Shown here piece after piece: positions 27,058 through 35,682 of a stretch of DNA of 64,000 bases. The stretch is from Curtobacterium sp. MCBA15_012. GTDB taxonomy: Bacteria > Actinomycetota > Actinomycetes > Actinomycetales > Microbacteriaceae. Position 1 is the first letter of the stretch, and every line of letters begins with the position of its first letter. The translations under genes and the position numbers were made by a program. A model generated the notes under the pieces. It had not been told where the DNA came from and did not search any database. It saw nothing but the letters and a program-made list of their open reading frames with translations. Where the stretch lies: the NCBI RefSeq assembly GCF_001864935.2, contig NZ_CP126267.1:124001-188000 (forward strand). The letters are read 5' to 3'.

Positions 27058-28419
27058 TCAGAACGCGCGGTCGAGTTCCCGCTCGCGCGCCGACTGGGTG
27101 AGCGAGAACGCGACGCGGAGCGCCTCGCGCAGGTGCTCGGAGCCCGCCCCGAGGACCGTCGTGAACCCGAGCCGAGCGGCCTCGCTCGCGCGTTGCTTCG
27201 CGCCGTTCGCGGGACGGATCTCGCCGGCGAGGCTGATCTCTCCGATCGCCGCGAGGGTGTGCGGGTACGGGCGGTCACGTGCCGCGCTGGCCAGCGCGAG
27301 GGCGATCGCGAGGTCGGCGCCGGGCTCGGTGAGCTTCATGCCGCCGACCGTCGAGACGTAGACGTCCGCGTCGGACAGCTTCAGGCCCGCACGTCGTTCG
27401 AGGACGGCGAGCAGCATCGCGACGCGCGAGGCATCGACACCGTTCACGACCCGGCGCGGCTGCGGCGCCGAGCTCGGCACGACGAGGGCCTGCACCTCGA
27501 CGGGGAGCGCGCGTCGGCCCTCGAGCGCGACGGTCACGCACGTGCCGGACACGGGCGTGCCGTTGCGCGACATGAACAGCCCGCTGGGGTCGGGCACCTC
27601 GTGGATGCCGTCGCCGGCCATGTCGAAGCAGCCGACCTCGTCGGTCGGGCCGAAGCGGTTCTTCAACGCCCGGACGAAGCGGAGGGCGGTCTGCCGGTCA
27701 CCCTCGAAGTGGCACACGACGTCGACGAGGTGTTCGAGCAGTCGGGGCCCGGCGATCGTGCCGTCCTTCGTCACGTGGCCGACGATTAGGACCGGCAGTC
27801 CGCGGTCCTTCGCCACCCGGATGAGCGTCGACGCGACCTCGCGGACCTGGGACGTGCCGCCCGCGATCCCGTCCACCGAACTCGACGAGATCGTCTGTAC
27901 GGAGTCGGCGATCACGAGGTCGGGCTGTACCTGGTCGATCTGACCGAGGATGACGCCGAGGTCGACCTCGCTCGCGAGGTACAGCTGGTCGTGCATGGCG
28001 TTCGTGCGCTCGGCGCGGAGTCGCACCTGGTCGACGGACTCCTCGGCGCTGACGTAGAGGACGCGCTTGCCCGTCGCCGCGGCGCGCGAGGCGACCTCGA
28101 GCAGGAGGGTCGACTTGCCCACGCCGGGTTCGCCGGAGAGCAGCACGGCCGCGCCGGGGACGATGCCGCCGCCGAGCACGCGGTCGAACTCGCCGATGCC
28201 GGTGTTCCAGCGCTGGACCGCGGTGCCGCGCGCTTGGGTGATCGGACGGGCCGTACGGTCACCGGCGACCACGACCGCCGCCGTACCGCGCGAGCTCGCA
28301 GCCGCCGCCGTGGTGTCCTCGACGGTGCCCCACGCCTGGCACTCGCCGCAGCGGCCGACCCACTTGATGCTGGTCCACCCGCACTCGGTGCAGCGGTAGA
28401 GGGACTGGGTGCGGGCCAT
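27058..28419 (-). CDS. radA: DNA repair protein RadA
   Basis: The 453-residue protein has an N-terminal zinc finger (C10, C13, C24, C27), a RecA-like ATPase with Walker A GEPGVGKST (96-104), the RadA-specific KNRFG motif (253-257) and a C-terminal Lon-like domain. It acts in homologous recombination by promoting branch migration. It is followed upstream on the same strand by an SGNH hydrolase gene only 9 nt away, so the two are probably co-transcribed. Confidence 0.97.
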   Translation of the reverse strand: MARTQSLYRCTECGWTSIKWVGRCGECQAWGTVEDTTAAAASSRGTAAVVVAGDRTARPITQARGTAVQRWNTGIGEFDRVLGGGIVPGAAVLLSGEPGVGKSTLLLEVASRAAATGKRVLYVSAEESVDQVRLRAERTNAMHDQLYLASEVDLGVILGQIDQVQPDLVIADSVQTISSSSVDGIAGGTSQVREVASTLIRVAKDRGLPVLIVGHVTKDGTIAGPRLLEHLVDVVCHFEGDRQTALRFVRALKNRFGPTDEVGCFDMAGDGIHEVPDPSGLFMSRNGTPVSGTCVTVALEGRRALPVEVQALVVPSSAPQPRRVVNGVDASRVAMLLAVLERRAGLKLSDADVYVSTVGGMKLTEPGADLAIALALASAARDRPYPHTLAAIGEISLAGEIRPANGAKQRASEAARLGFTTVLGAGSEHLREALRVAFSLTQSARERELDRAF

Positions 28420-28428
28420 GCGACGAGG

Positions 28429-29496
28429 CTAGGCGTCCCCGCCGACATCACCGGGACGCCGGACCGTGGTGCTGCCGTCGGCGTCCTCGACGCGGGTCTG
28501 TTCGTCGACGTCGGTCTGTTCATCGTCGGTGGGTGCGGGTGCGACACCACCGTGGTGCGGCAGGGGGATCGATCCGGTCATGCGCTGCCGGAACCGTTCG
28601 GCACGGGTCGGACGGTCGGCGTGCTCGAGCGCCGCGGCGTGCTCCAACCCCGCCGCGTGCTCGTTGTCCTGGTCCGCGCGGGCGGCGGCGACCGCACCTG
28701 CCTCGGCGCCGAGGTCCTCGGCTTCCCGCGCGGAGAGGTAGTGCCGGATCGCTGCCACCGTGTCGACGCGCGCGTCCACCGCCGGCTCGAAGGCGCTCGC
28801 CCAGATCTCGTACCCGCGGTCGTTCGGGTGGAACAGGTCCCCGTAGCTGTTGAAGAACGTGCGCCGCAGGCCGACCCGCTTCGTGATCACGTGCAGGGGC
28901 GCCACGGTCAACCCGTACTCCGCGGCGACGCGGTGCACGATCTCGTTCGCGACCGCCACCTTGCGCTCCCGGTCCGGCACCCACATGCACGGCAGCTCCG
29001 CGACGATGGCGTGCGACGGCACCGCGCCGTAGATCGCCCGGATGTTCCGCTCGAACTTGTCCGGGTGGAAGTCCGCGATGTCGTTCGCGCCGATCGACAC
29101 GGTGCAGACGTCGGGCGTGTAGTTCCGCAGCTTCGGCAGCTGGTCCCGCTTCGCGCCCCACGTCGTCGACCCGGACACGCTGAGGTTCACGACGCGGACC
29201 GACATGCGGGACCGGTGACGGATCCGTCGTGCGAGGAGCCCGACGTAGCCCCGTGCCGGAGCCGTCGCTCCGACTCCCTGGGCGGCGGAGTCACCGATCG
29301 CCAGGTAGGTCAGCTGACCCTCGTGCTGCAGCCGCTCGCGCCACCAGTCGGCGTGCACCGGGAGCATGTCGACGACCCGCTGCGAGGCCGCCCGTTGCCC
29401 GCGGACGCCCGCCCGCGCACCGAACGCGCCGCCGCCGATGACGACGGCGCCGCCGAGGACCGAGGTGAGCAGTGCGACGAGGGTGCGGTTCTTCAT
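28429..29496 (-). CDS. SGNH/GDSL hydrolase with signal anchor
   Basis: A 355-residue protein starting at ATG 29496; the frame remains open further upstream but the hydrophobic start MKNRTLVALLTSVLGGAVVIGGG argues for this ATG. Block I GDS is at 68-70 (AIGDSAAQG), block III GAND follows (IGANDIADF), and the catalytic Asp/His lie in FHPNDRGYE. The last 85 residues are acidic and Ala-rich, without homology. SGNH enzymes deacylate lipids or sugars. Substrate unknown; probably extracytoplasmic. Confidence 0.8.
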   Translation of the reverse strand: MKNRTLVALLTSVLGGAVVIGGGAFGARAGVRGQRAASQRVVDMLPVHADWWRERLQHEGQLTYLAIGDSAAQGVGATAPARGYVGLLARRIRHRSRMSVRVVNLSVSGSTTWGAKRDQLPKLRNYTPDVCTVSIGANDIADFHPDKFERNIRAIYGAVPSHAIVAELPCMWVPDRERKVAVANEIVHRVAAEYGLTVAPLHVITKRVGLRRTFFNSYGDLFHPNDRGYEIWASAFEPAVDARVDTVAAIRHYLSAREAEDLGAEAGAVAAARADQDNEHAAGLEHAAALEHADRPTRAERFRQRMTGSIPLPHHGGVAPAPTDDEQTDVDEQTRVEDADGSTTVRRPGDVGGDA

Positions 29497-29638
29497 GCCG
29501 AGGACGGTACGCGGACCGGCTCGTGCTCGGCCCTGCCGCTGGCGGTCTGTGGAGGAGCGTGCCGACAGCACCACCTGTGGAGGGGAGGCCGAACCGCGGT
29601 GGTTCGACGTGCCTCCCGGATCGTGTAAACTCTTTCCC

Positions 29639-29728
29639 GGTACCGTGTCCGAGCGGCCGAAGGATCATGTCTCGAAAACATGTGTGGGGGCAACTCCACC
29701 GTGGGTTCAAATCCCACCGGTACCGCCA
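29639..29728 (+). tRNA. tRNA-Ser (CGA)
   Basis: A 90-nt class II tRNA with acceptor stem GGTACCG/CGGTACC, a long variable arm (TGTGGGGGCAACTCCACC), anticodon loop CTCGAAA with CGA, discriminator G, and an encoded CCA end. An intrinsic terminator follows. The accessory region of the window starts on its 3' side. Confidence 0.95.
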
Positions 29729-29777
29729 GCGGGCCGTTTGTGTTTCTGACCTCAACGGTTTGCGAAACTCGGCTCAA

Positions 29778-29813
29778 AAGAAGAACCCCCGGCTCCGGCC
29801 GGGGGTTCTTCTT
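29778..29813 (+). terminator. Intrinsic terminator of tRNA-Ser
   Basis: A perfect 16-bp stem (29778-29793/29798-29813) with a TCCG loop is followed by GTTCTCGGGGTCTT. The 3' arm itself ends in TTCTTCTT. It is the strongest T-containing terminator in the window. Confidence 0.9.
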
Positions 29814-29898
29814 GTTCTCGGGGTCTTCTGTCGGACGATAGGGGACGTCGGAGGGGCGGTCTGGGTCGTGTCGTGCCGCCGAAGGGCTCCGCGCTCGA

Positions 29899-29975
29899 GT
29901 TTTCTGGCGCGCTGAAGCACCCCGGGCGCCTCTGGTGCGTTTCTGGGCGCGGTGATGCGTCCGGGGTGCTGGTGG
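29899..29975. repeat. Two imperfect 37-nt direct repeats near the transposase end
   Basis: 29899-29935 and 29939-29975 align along their length (shared blocks TTTCTGG, GCGCG.TGA.GC, CCGGG.G). They lie 31-107 nt past the transposase stop, between it and the tRNA-Ser terminator. They might be part of the element's left end or a flanking intergenic repeat. Confidence 0.5.
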
Positions 29976-30005
29976 TGCTTGTTCGGTTCGGGGCGGGGTG
30001 TCGGC

Positions 30006-31928
30006 TTACGTGCGCTGCAGTGGGATGAGCTTCACGGGGTCGGGGTTGGCCTTGTAGTTGGAGCGCCCGAGCCGGTCGCGGCGACGCTGCAGGAGCTCGT
30101 GCTTCTGCTTGCGACGCTGGGGCGGACGACCTTCCCGGGTGCGCTTGTCGAGGATGTAGAGCTGGTGCTCGAACTCGATGATGCGTTTCATGTTCGTCGC
30201 GACCATGAGGAGCGCGAAGGCGAACTGCTGCGCGGCCATGCCGCGCATGGGGCGGTGGGAAGACTTGTCGAGCTCGATGTCGTCCTTGACAGTGTCGTTG
30301 AGGCTCTCCATGGTGTTTCGGCCGACCCGGTAGGTCCGCCACCATTCCTTGCTGTGCCAGCGGAGCTTCTGCCGGTTCTTGACGTTGTCGCTCGCCTTCA
30401 CCGTGATGGTGCTCTGGCAGCAGACCCGGTTCTCCTCCACAAGCTGTGGCATGTCTCGCTTGTAGATGTTCGGCCGGTCGGCTTCCTCGGACGGTTTCGC
30501 CTTGGCGTGCAGTTCGCGCAGCGGGCAGTCGACCGTCGGTGACGGTCCCAGAGCAGGGCATGCGAACCGCATCTTCGAACCGTCCTTCGCGCGGTCGTGC
30601 AGGTGCAGCTCGTAGTCTTCGCGCTGAGCGAGTTCCTTCCGGTGCTGTTCTTCGGTGATGGTTCCTTCGTCGAAGTTCTTCCCGGTCTCGAGCAGGTTCT
30701 TCGGGGTGCCGGCGCAGAAGAAACGGTCGTCCGCGAAGGGCGCACCGCCGACGCCGTTGCTGATGCCGAGCTGCGAGCCGTGCTTGCCGCCCTTGTAGTC
30801 CTTGACGACGTCGATGTTGCGGTCGGCGAGGGGCTGGTGGAACTGCTCGGTCGTGAGCTGGCTGTAGCCACGGTCGAAGACGAGCCGGGTGATGTCGTAC
30901 CCACGGTCGAGGAGTGAGTCGACGAGGGCGATCGTGTGCTCACCGATTCGCTTGTTCGGGGTGCTGAGGCTCGCCGCGCGGATGAGGGGCGGTGGAGCGC
31001 CTTCCTTGTCCGCGTCGGGGTCTTCGTGGACGTCCATGATGATGTTCCCCATGAACACCATCTCCCAGTCCGAAGCTTTGATGGTGTCGCCTTCGGCTGC
31101 GGGGTCGCGATTCTTCCGGCTCTTCTTCCGTGGGAAGAGGTCCGCTTCCAGTTCGAGGACTGGCCTGTCGACTTCCTTGCCGGTGTACTGGTTCTGCATC
31201 GGCAGTTCTTGCTTGGTGTAGCGGTCGCGTGCCCACCGGGACTGCTGGCTGCCGGCTCGCATGGTCGTCTGGTCGACGGAGAGCGCGGTCCGCTTCCGAC
31301 GCCACTTCCGCGGCTGCTGCATGAGCGTCATCTCGATGAGCGCGTTGGTGAACCACTCGCCGCGGGCACGCATCTTGTCGACGTGGTCCAGGTCGAGGTT
31401 CTTCTCCCACTCGGTGCGCTCGGCGTACGTCATCGATGCCCAGTGCTTGCGGTTCCACCCGTCGAACGTGTCGATGAGGCGGTGCAGTGCGCGGAACGCC
31501 AGGAAGTACCAGTCGCGGTACTTGCCGTCATAGAGGTGGCTGATACCGAGTGCTTCGCGGGCTTCTGGGGTGAGACGCGACTCGAGCACGCGGCCCATGT
31601 CGCGGACACGGACGGTGGAGTTCTCGATGACGAGGATGAGTGCGATGGTGAGGATGACGGTGTCGTCGATGTGTGCTTTGCGCCCCCCGGGGGCGGCCCC
31701 GGAGGCGGCACGGTCTCCAGCACGCCATCCTTGGATGCGCGGAACCACCTTCGACATGTGCACCCGGCTGAGCCAGGTCAGCACCAAGTCCGCGTCGATG
31801 AGGGATTGCGCACCCGCACCGGCTTTCACCTCCCGGTCCGTGACCGAGTCGCCGGTGGATACCCGCTGCGGAGGCAAGCTCGCTGCGACCTGCGTGTCCC
31901 AAGCGTTCCCAGATTCGTAGGCGCTCAT
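30006..31928 (-). CDS. Large DDE transposase
   Basis: The 640-residue protein starts at ATG 31928, which overlaps the stop of the upstream recombinase-like gene (ATGA). A DDE triad is visible: D219 in ALSVDQT, D352 in LVFDRGY, and E541 in GRNTMESLNDTVKDD, with the Y-(2)-R-(3)-E-(6)-K-like spacing typical of IS4/IS1182-type enzymes. An N-terminal helical domain (85-160) and a basic C-terminus (600-640) frame the catalytic core. It is far longer than the usual 400-450 residues. It should catalyse cut-and-paste movement of its element. No clear terminal inverted repeats were found by eye. The gene appears intact. Translational coupling to the neighbour is unusual for insertion sequences. Confidence 0.8.
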   Translation of the reverse strand: MSAYESGNAWDTQVAASLPPQRVSTGDSVTDREVKAGAGAQSLIDADLVLTWLSRVHMSKVVPRIQGWRAGDRAASGAAPGGRKAHIDDTVILTIALILVIENSTVRVRDMGRVLESRLTPEAREALGISHLYDGKYRDWYFLAFRALHRLIDTFDGWNRKHWASMTYAERTEWEKNLDLDHVDKMRARGEWFTNALIEMTLMQQPRKWRRKRTALSVDQTTMRAGSQQSRWARDRYTKQELPMQNQYTGKEVDRPVLELEADLFPRKKSRKNRDPAAEGDTIKASDWEMVFMGNIIMDVHEDPDADKEGAPPPLIRAASLSTPNKRIGEHTIALVDSLLDRGYDITRLVFDRGYSQLTTEQFHQPLADRNIDVVKDYKGGKHGSQLGISNGVGGAPFADDRFFCAGTPKNLLETGKNFDEGTITEEQHRKELAQREDYELHLHDRAKDGSKMRFACPALGPSPTVDCPLRELHAKAKPSEEADRPNIYKRDMPQLVEENRVCCQSTITVKASDNVKNRQKLRWHSKEWWRTYRVGRNTMESLNDTVKDDIELDKSSHRPMRGMAAQQFAFALLMVATNMKRIIEFEHQLYILDKRTREGRPPQRRKQKHELLQRRRDRLGRSNYKANPDPVKLIPLQRT

Positions 31929-33004
31929 CGGGAGTCGCCTGCACTGCTGGTGGCCGACTGCGTGGTGTGGGTGCGCGCGCGGGCCGGTGACGTGTTCGAT
32001 TCGGGTGTGTGGGTGGAGGCGTCTTGGGGTGGCGTGCGGAGGGCCGTCTCGTACTCGCCGACGTTGTCGAGGGACACCGCGTCGAGGTAGCGCTGCAGCG
32101 AACTGAGACCACCACCGGCGACAGCCAGAACGATGGGGAGAGGGAACCGGTTGATGACGTCCATCAGCCACGAGTCGCGGAGCCGCTGGAGGTTCGGTGC
32201 GGGGTGCCCTCCCATGTAGACGGTTTTGAAGGCGCTCGGGCGGCCTTTGCCGGTATTCGTCGGGTAGAGCAACAGTTCGTCGTCGGGGAACATGTGGACG
32301 TACTCGTCGAGGTAATGCGTCCAGTCGGCTCGGACGGGCACCGTCCGTTGGTGGGGCCCACTGGCGACGCGAACGGTGATGCCGCCTGCCACCTGGAGGA
32401 CGTCTGCTCCGTGAAGGTTGAGGAGTTCACCCGTGGTCAGTCCGGCGCCTCCGGCGAAGGCGAGCGTGATGTGGGCTGCGCGCCGCTTCTGCGCGTTTCG
32501 AACGGTGCGTGCCCAGGACTCCAGTTCCGCGAGTTCCCGATGCGAATAGGGGGCGAGCTGCGTAGTGGGACGGCCACCCACACCACCGCGGTGACGTTCG
32601 ACACCGGCGACAGCGTTCGCAACACGGTAGAGCCGCGAACGCAGCATCGTTCGCGTGCTCTCCGCGCCGGTTCGGCTGCGGATGAAGCGGTTCATCATCG
32701 ACGGGTAGAACAGGTCATTTCTATCTAACGGAGCGTGCTGCTCGTTCGTCGCCCAGAGCACGTACTGTCCGACGGTAGAGACGAGCTCGATAGCGATGCG
32801 AGCATCGGTAGGGCCGTACGTGAGGACCGCGTCGATGACGAACTGCCGGACGGCGAGCCAGTCCGCGGGCGCGACGTGGACGGGGCGATATCGCATCAGA
32901 GCCTCCCACACCCGCGTGTCATGCTCGTTTCTTGGAGCAGAGTGTGCTACAGAAGTGGGCGCAAGGGAAGGGCTTGCTGCTGAGGTATCGGTCGGGTTCT
33001 GCAT
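31925..33004 (-). CDS. Tyrosine-recombinase-like protein lacking key catalytic residues
   Basis: A 359-residue protein. Residues about 40-135 resemble a SAM-like core-binding domain (NRFIRSR, STRTMLRSRLYRV). Residues about 155-315 resemble the integrase catalytic domain: GGAGLTTGELLNLHGADV is the box I region, but the catalytic Arg is replaced by Thr (about 190-191). Box II shows R276 in RLRDSWL, but Gln at the usual His site. Y306 in QRYLDAV could be the nucleophile. The last 45 residues are low complexity. It overlaps the transposase start by 4 nt, so the two are made together. It is homologous to the gene at 34,466. It probably binds DNA without recombining it. Confidence 0.6.
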   Translation of the reverse strand: MQNPTDTSAASPSLAPTSVAHSAPRNEHDTRVWEALMRYRPVHVAPADWLAVRQFVIDAVLTYGPTDARIAIELVSTVGQYVLWATNEQHAPLDRNDLFYPSMMNRFIRSRTGAESTRTMLRSRLYRVANAVAGVERHRGGVGGRPTTQLAPYSHRELAELESWARTVRNAQKRRAAHITLAFAGGAGLTTGELLNLHGADVLQVAGGITVRVASGPHQRTVPVRADWTHYLDEYVHMFPDDELLLYPTNTGKGRPSAFKTVYMGGHPAPNLQRLRDSWLMDVINRFPLPIVLAVAGGGLSSLQRYLDAVSLDNVGEYETALRTPPQDASTHTPESNTSPARARTHTTQSATSSAGDSR

Positions 33005-33276
33005 GACCGTTGTATGCGCGGACGTCGGAACCGGCTGGATCTTACGAAAGAAATGCCAGATCAGAGATCACTTCGGGGCATGCGGCTCGGGCGTGTCGTG
33101 TTGACGCGTGTCGTACCAACCTCTGACCTGACAGACCGGGATCCCCCACCTTTTCCGGCATGCGCGAGCGATCGATACGGCGGCGGCGTGCGCGCGTGGC
33201 AGACGTCGATGTCGGCACCGACGCTCAGCATCGTGTCCTTGGCGGGGTCAGGTCCCAGCGCCGTAGAGTCGTGGCC

Positions 33277-33405
33277 ATGCAGAAGAAGTGCGGAATCCCC
33301 ACCGCCACGGGTCCGTGCCGTAACGGTGTCCTCTGTCCAGTTCACCCTGGCAAGCAAGAGAACGCCGAGAGCTTGTGGCCTCCAGCGCTCCGGCCCGCGG
33401 AGTAG
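33277..33405 (+). CDS. Small Cys-rich protein, possible zinc knuckle
   Basis: A 42-residue product from an ATG; an in-frame ATG at 33160 could extend it to 81 residues. The pattern KKCGIPTATGPCRNGVLCPVH (C-x7-C-x5-C-x2-H) matches small zinc-binding motifs seen in many phage and bacterial mini-proteins. It lies between the recombinase-like gene and an unrecognised gene. Function unknown. Confidence 0.45.
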   Translation: MQKKCGIPTATGPCRNGVLCPVHPGKQENAESLWPPALRPAE

Positions 33406-33429
33406 CGTCTTCGCCGCATATCGGTCGGT

Positions 33430-34089
33430 ATGACCACACTGAGTCCTGTTGACGTGTCGCGCACATCGTGGCTGCGTACCAACGGCAACGAACTCATTGT
33501 CCAGCGCCGCCGATACGCGCATCCGAGCGGTGCCTCAATCGCGGTTCATGCAATTCCGGCGGTCGCGCCGGGAGGCGTCTGGTACGACCTCTGGCGACAG
33601 GTCTGCCGGGGTGCCGCTGGTCGTCCGGTCGCTGTCGCACTCGATGCCCGCGAGCCCGGGCCGGGGACGCTTTCGGCCGTACTGAGCAAAGTCCTCGAGC
33701 GTCGGTTGACGAGTGTGGGCTGGTACCGCGACTGGGCGATGGTTCCGGACCTGTTTGGCTCGGAGTTCATCCTTCCCACTGGCACCTGCACTCGTCTCGG
33801 CCTCCGAGAATTCCGGGCGTATCGAGATGTGCTTCGAGCGTGGGACTTCGGGCGCGACGGAGATCCGCTCGTGGCAGCGGGCCCCGTCCTCACGTCAAGC
33901 ACGACCAACGCAGATTGGGCAGAGGACGTTCGATGGAGTTTCTACGGAGCTGTGATGGCTTCGCCGCGTCGAGCCGAGCAGATCCACGATCACCTGACGG
34001 GGTTGGGTTTCTCTTCTGACAGCTCGGACCATCTTGCCGTCGGGGGATGGCCCGGGGTCCCGCAGCTGGACGATCAACGAACGGCGTGA
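33430..34089 (+). CDS. Unrecognised 219-residue protein
   Basis: An ATG-started frame 24 nt after the Cys-rich gene. The protein looks soluble, with no signal peptide or membrane segment, and is rich in Arg, Trp and aromatic residues (GGVWYDLWRQVCRGAAG, VGWYRDWAMVPDLFGSEF). I recognise no family or motif. GC content is lower than in the core genes, which points to acquisition. Codon third positions still show coding bias, so it is likely a real gene. Confidence 0.5.
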   Translation: MTTLSPVDVSRTSWLRTNGNELIVQRRRYAHPSGASIAVHAIPAVAPGGVWYDLWRQVCRGAAGRPVAVALDAREPGPGTLSAVLSKVLERRLTSVGWYRDWAMVPDLFGSEFILPTGTCTRLGLREFRAYRDVLRAWDFGRDGDPLVAAGPVLTSSTTNADWAEDVRWSFYGAVMASPRRAEQIHDHLTGLGFSSDSSDHLAVGGWPGVPQLDDQRTA

Positions 34090-34465
34090 TGCCAAAGTGT
34101 TGATCGTGGCTTCCAATCGATGACCAGAAGACGCCGGCGGTGAGGGTGGACGAGGCCTGACGCGCCGTAGGGTGTCGAAGGTCGCCGTACTTCGCGATCC
34201 ATCTTGGCTCGCTTCGAACCCCCTGGGCGATGGGGAGTTCCATGACCGTGCCTCATCGTCTGTCACGGAAGACTTCGATCGCAGTGTGTTCCGGATACAG
34301 GACGATTGTCGCGTGTTGCAGTGTTCCCAATACGCCACAACAGTAGTACTCAACACGCGAGTAGAGACACTCCCATCCCGATGGACGTGCTTCGCGGTAC
34401 TCGTCGACGGCGATGGGCGCGCTGTTTGGCAGGAGCTCCGGAATGAACTGGCACTGCTGCTTCGC
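34090..34465. other. Lower-GC spacer without a convincing gene
   Basis: Overlapping frames exist on both strands (for example plus 34172-34516), but none has a ribosome-binding site or recognisable motif and third-position bias is weak. The stretch is visibly less GC-rich than the rest of the window. It probably represents decayed acquired DNA between the two unrecognised units. Confidence 0.4.
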
Positions 34466-35317
34466 TCACTCCTCCACGAACGGAAGCACTCGATCGAGTG
34501 CTTCCGCGGATCGTAGTCCGGCGACGCGGAGCAGTCGTTTCAGGGGCGTTCCGGCTTCGAGGTGGTGCGCGAGCCACGTCGCGCGCATCCGTCGCGCCTG
34601 GAGCTGGACCGTCGGGCCTTTCCGGGAGACGAAGTCGGTGATGAGGTTGGTGTTCCCACCTCGTTGTTCCGCGCGGAACACCCACCCGTCGGAGCCGATG
34701 AAGTCCGTCCGTTCCCGCATGCGGGTGGTCCACTCGTGGAGCAACGGCACGGTCCGCGAAGCGGCGCCGTGCACGCTGACGCTCGTCCCATCATCAGTGA
34801 TGTCGGACGTGCGCGCTGCGATGATCTCCGCTCCGGTCAATCCGGCGCCGAGCCCTAACGCGAGCAGTGCACCCGCCGAGGTGCGCCGCTCCATCGTCCG
34901 CTGCTGCCATGCCCATGCGTCGAGGACGGCGAGTTCTGCCCGGACATACGGCCTGGAGGCGTCAGCCTTCCCGAGCGCCTTGAACTTTCCTGCGGCGCCG
35001 TCGCCGAGGAGCGTTTCGGAGACGCGACGGAGCCGTGCGCGGATGGTGTTCCGACTCGCCCGGTTGTAGGACGCAAGGTGGTGGTTGATGAACCGGCCGA
35101 TGTGTACCGGGTCGAACACGACGTCGTCTTCGACCGGGGCTGATGAGGTGCGAGTGAAGTGCACGAGTTGTGTGACCGCCGGATACAGCTCTCGCGCGGA
35201 GTAAACGACCTCCGGTTCGACGCGGTGGATGACGCTGCGCACGTACTCCTCGATCGCTGCCCAGTCATCGGCGGGCAGCTTCGGCCGGTAGGCGGTCGCG
35301 GAGACTTCTCTCACCAT
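34466..35317 (-). CDS. Second tyrosine-recombinase-like protein, catalytically degenerate
   Basis: A 283-residue protein homologous to the gene at 31,925. Shared features are the start YRPKLPADDW/YRPVHVAPADW, the RFINHHL...RNTIRARLRRV helix, and the AGLTGAEI box I region. T161 replaces the catalytic Arg, R242 sits at the His position, R245 of box II (RRMRATWLAHHL) is kept, and the nucleophile position in EALDRVLPF has no Tyr. It should therefore be a DNA-binding protein rather than a recombinase. Divergent to it, 83 nt away, is a small HTH gene. Unlike its paralogue it has no transposase partner. Confidence 0.55.
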   Translation of the reverse strand: MVREVSATAYRPKLPADDWAAIEEYVRSVIHRVEPEVVYSARELYPAVTQLVHFTRTSSAPVEDDVVFDPVHIGRFINHHLASYNRASRNTIRARLRRVSETLLGDGAAGKFKALGKADASRPYVRAELAVLDAWAWQQRTMERRTSAGALLALGLGAGLTGAEIIAARTSDITDDGTSVSVHGAASRTVPLLHEWTTRMRERTDFIGSDGWVFRAEQRGGNTNLITDFVSRKGPTVQLQARRMRATWLAHHLEAGTPLKRLLRVAGLRSAEALDRVLPFVEE

Positions 35318-35400
35318 CGCCGCTCCGTTTTGCAGGCCGTGACCTCATCGCACGAGCGGGAACGACGTGTCGTGGCGGTGGCGCCCAATACGCTGGGTCT

Positions 35401-35682
35401 ATGGGACGTCCGATGCGGCAACTGCCGGTAGAGCTCGCCGGCGAGCCCTGGCCGGAAGTCCCCGCGACCGACCCACTCGCTGAGGTGGCGCGGCAGTTCG
35501 TCGTCAACCTCCGCGCGGCGATGAACGGCCGGAGCGTTCGGTCTGTCGCCGCCGAGGTCGGCATGGGTAACGTAACCCTGCTCACGGTGCTCGCGGGGAA
35601 GGCGTGGCCGGACCTGGCGACCATTGCGCGGCTCGAAGCTGGCCTGGACGCCGAACTGTGGCCGGGACGCGAGGCTCATTAG
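35401..35682 (+). CDS. Small helix-turn-helix (XRE-like) protein
   Basis: A 93-residue protein. An XRE-like HTH spans about 35-85: LRAAMNGRSVRSVAAEVGMGNVTLLTVLAGKAWPDLATIARLEAGLDAELWP. A TACGCT hexamer lies 7 nt before the ATG and no ribosome-binding site is present, so the mRNA is probably leaderless. It is divergent from the recombinase-like gene and may control it through the shared 83-bp spacer. Its last 4 nt overlap the convergent next gene. Confidence 0.65.
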   Translation: MGRPMRQLPVELAGEPWPEVPATDPLAEVARQFVVNLRAAMNGRSVRSVAAEVGMGNVTLLTVLAGKAWPDLATIARLEAGLDAELWPGREAH

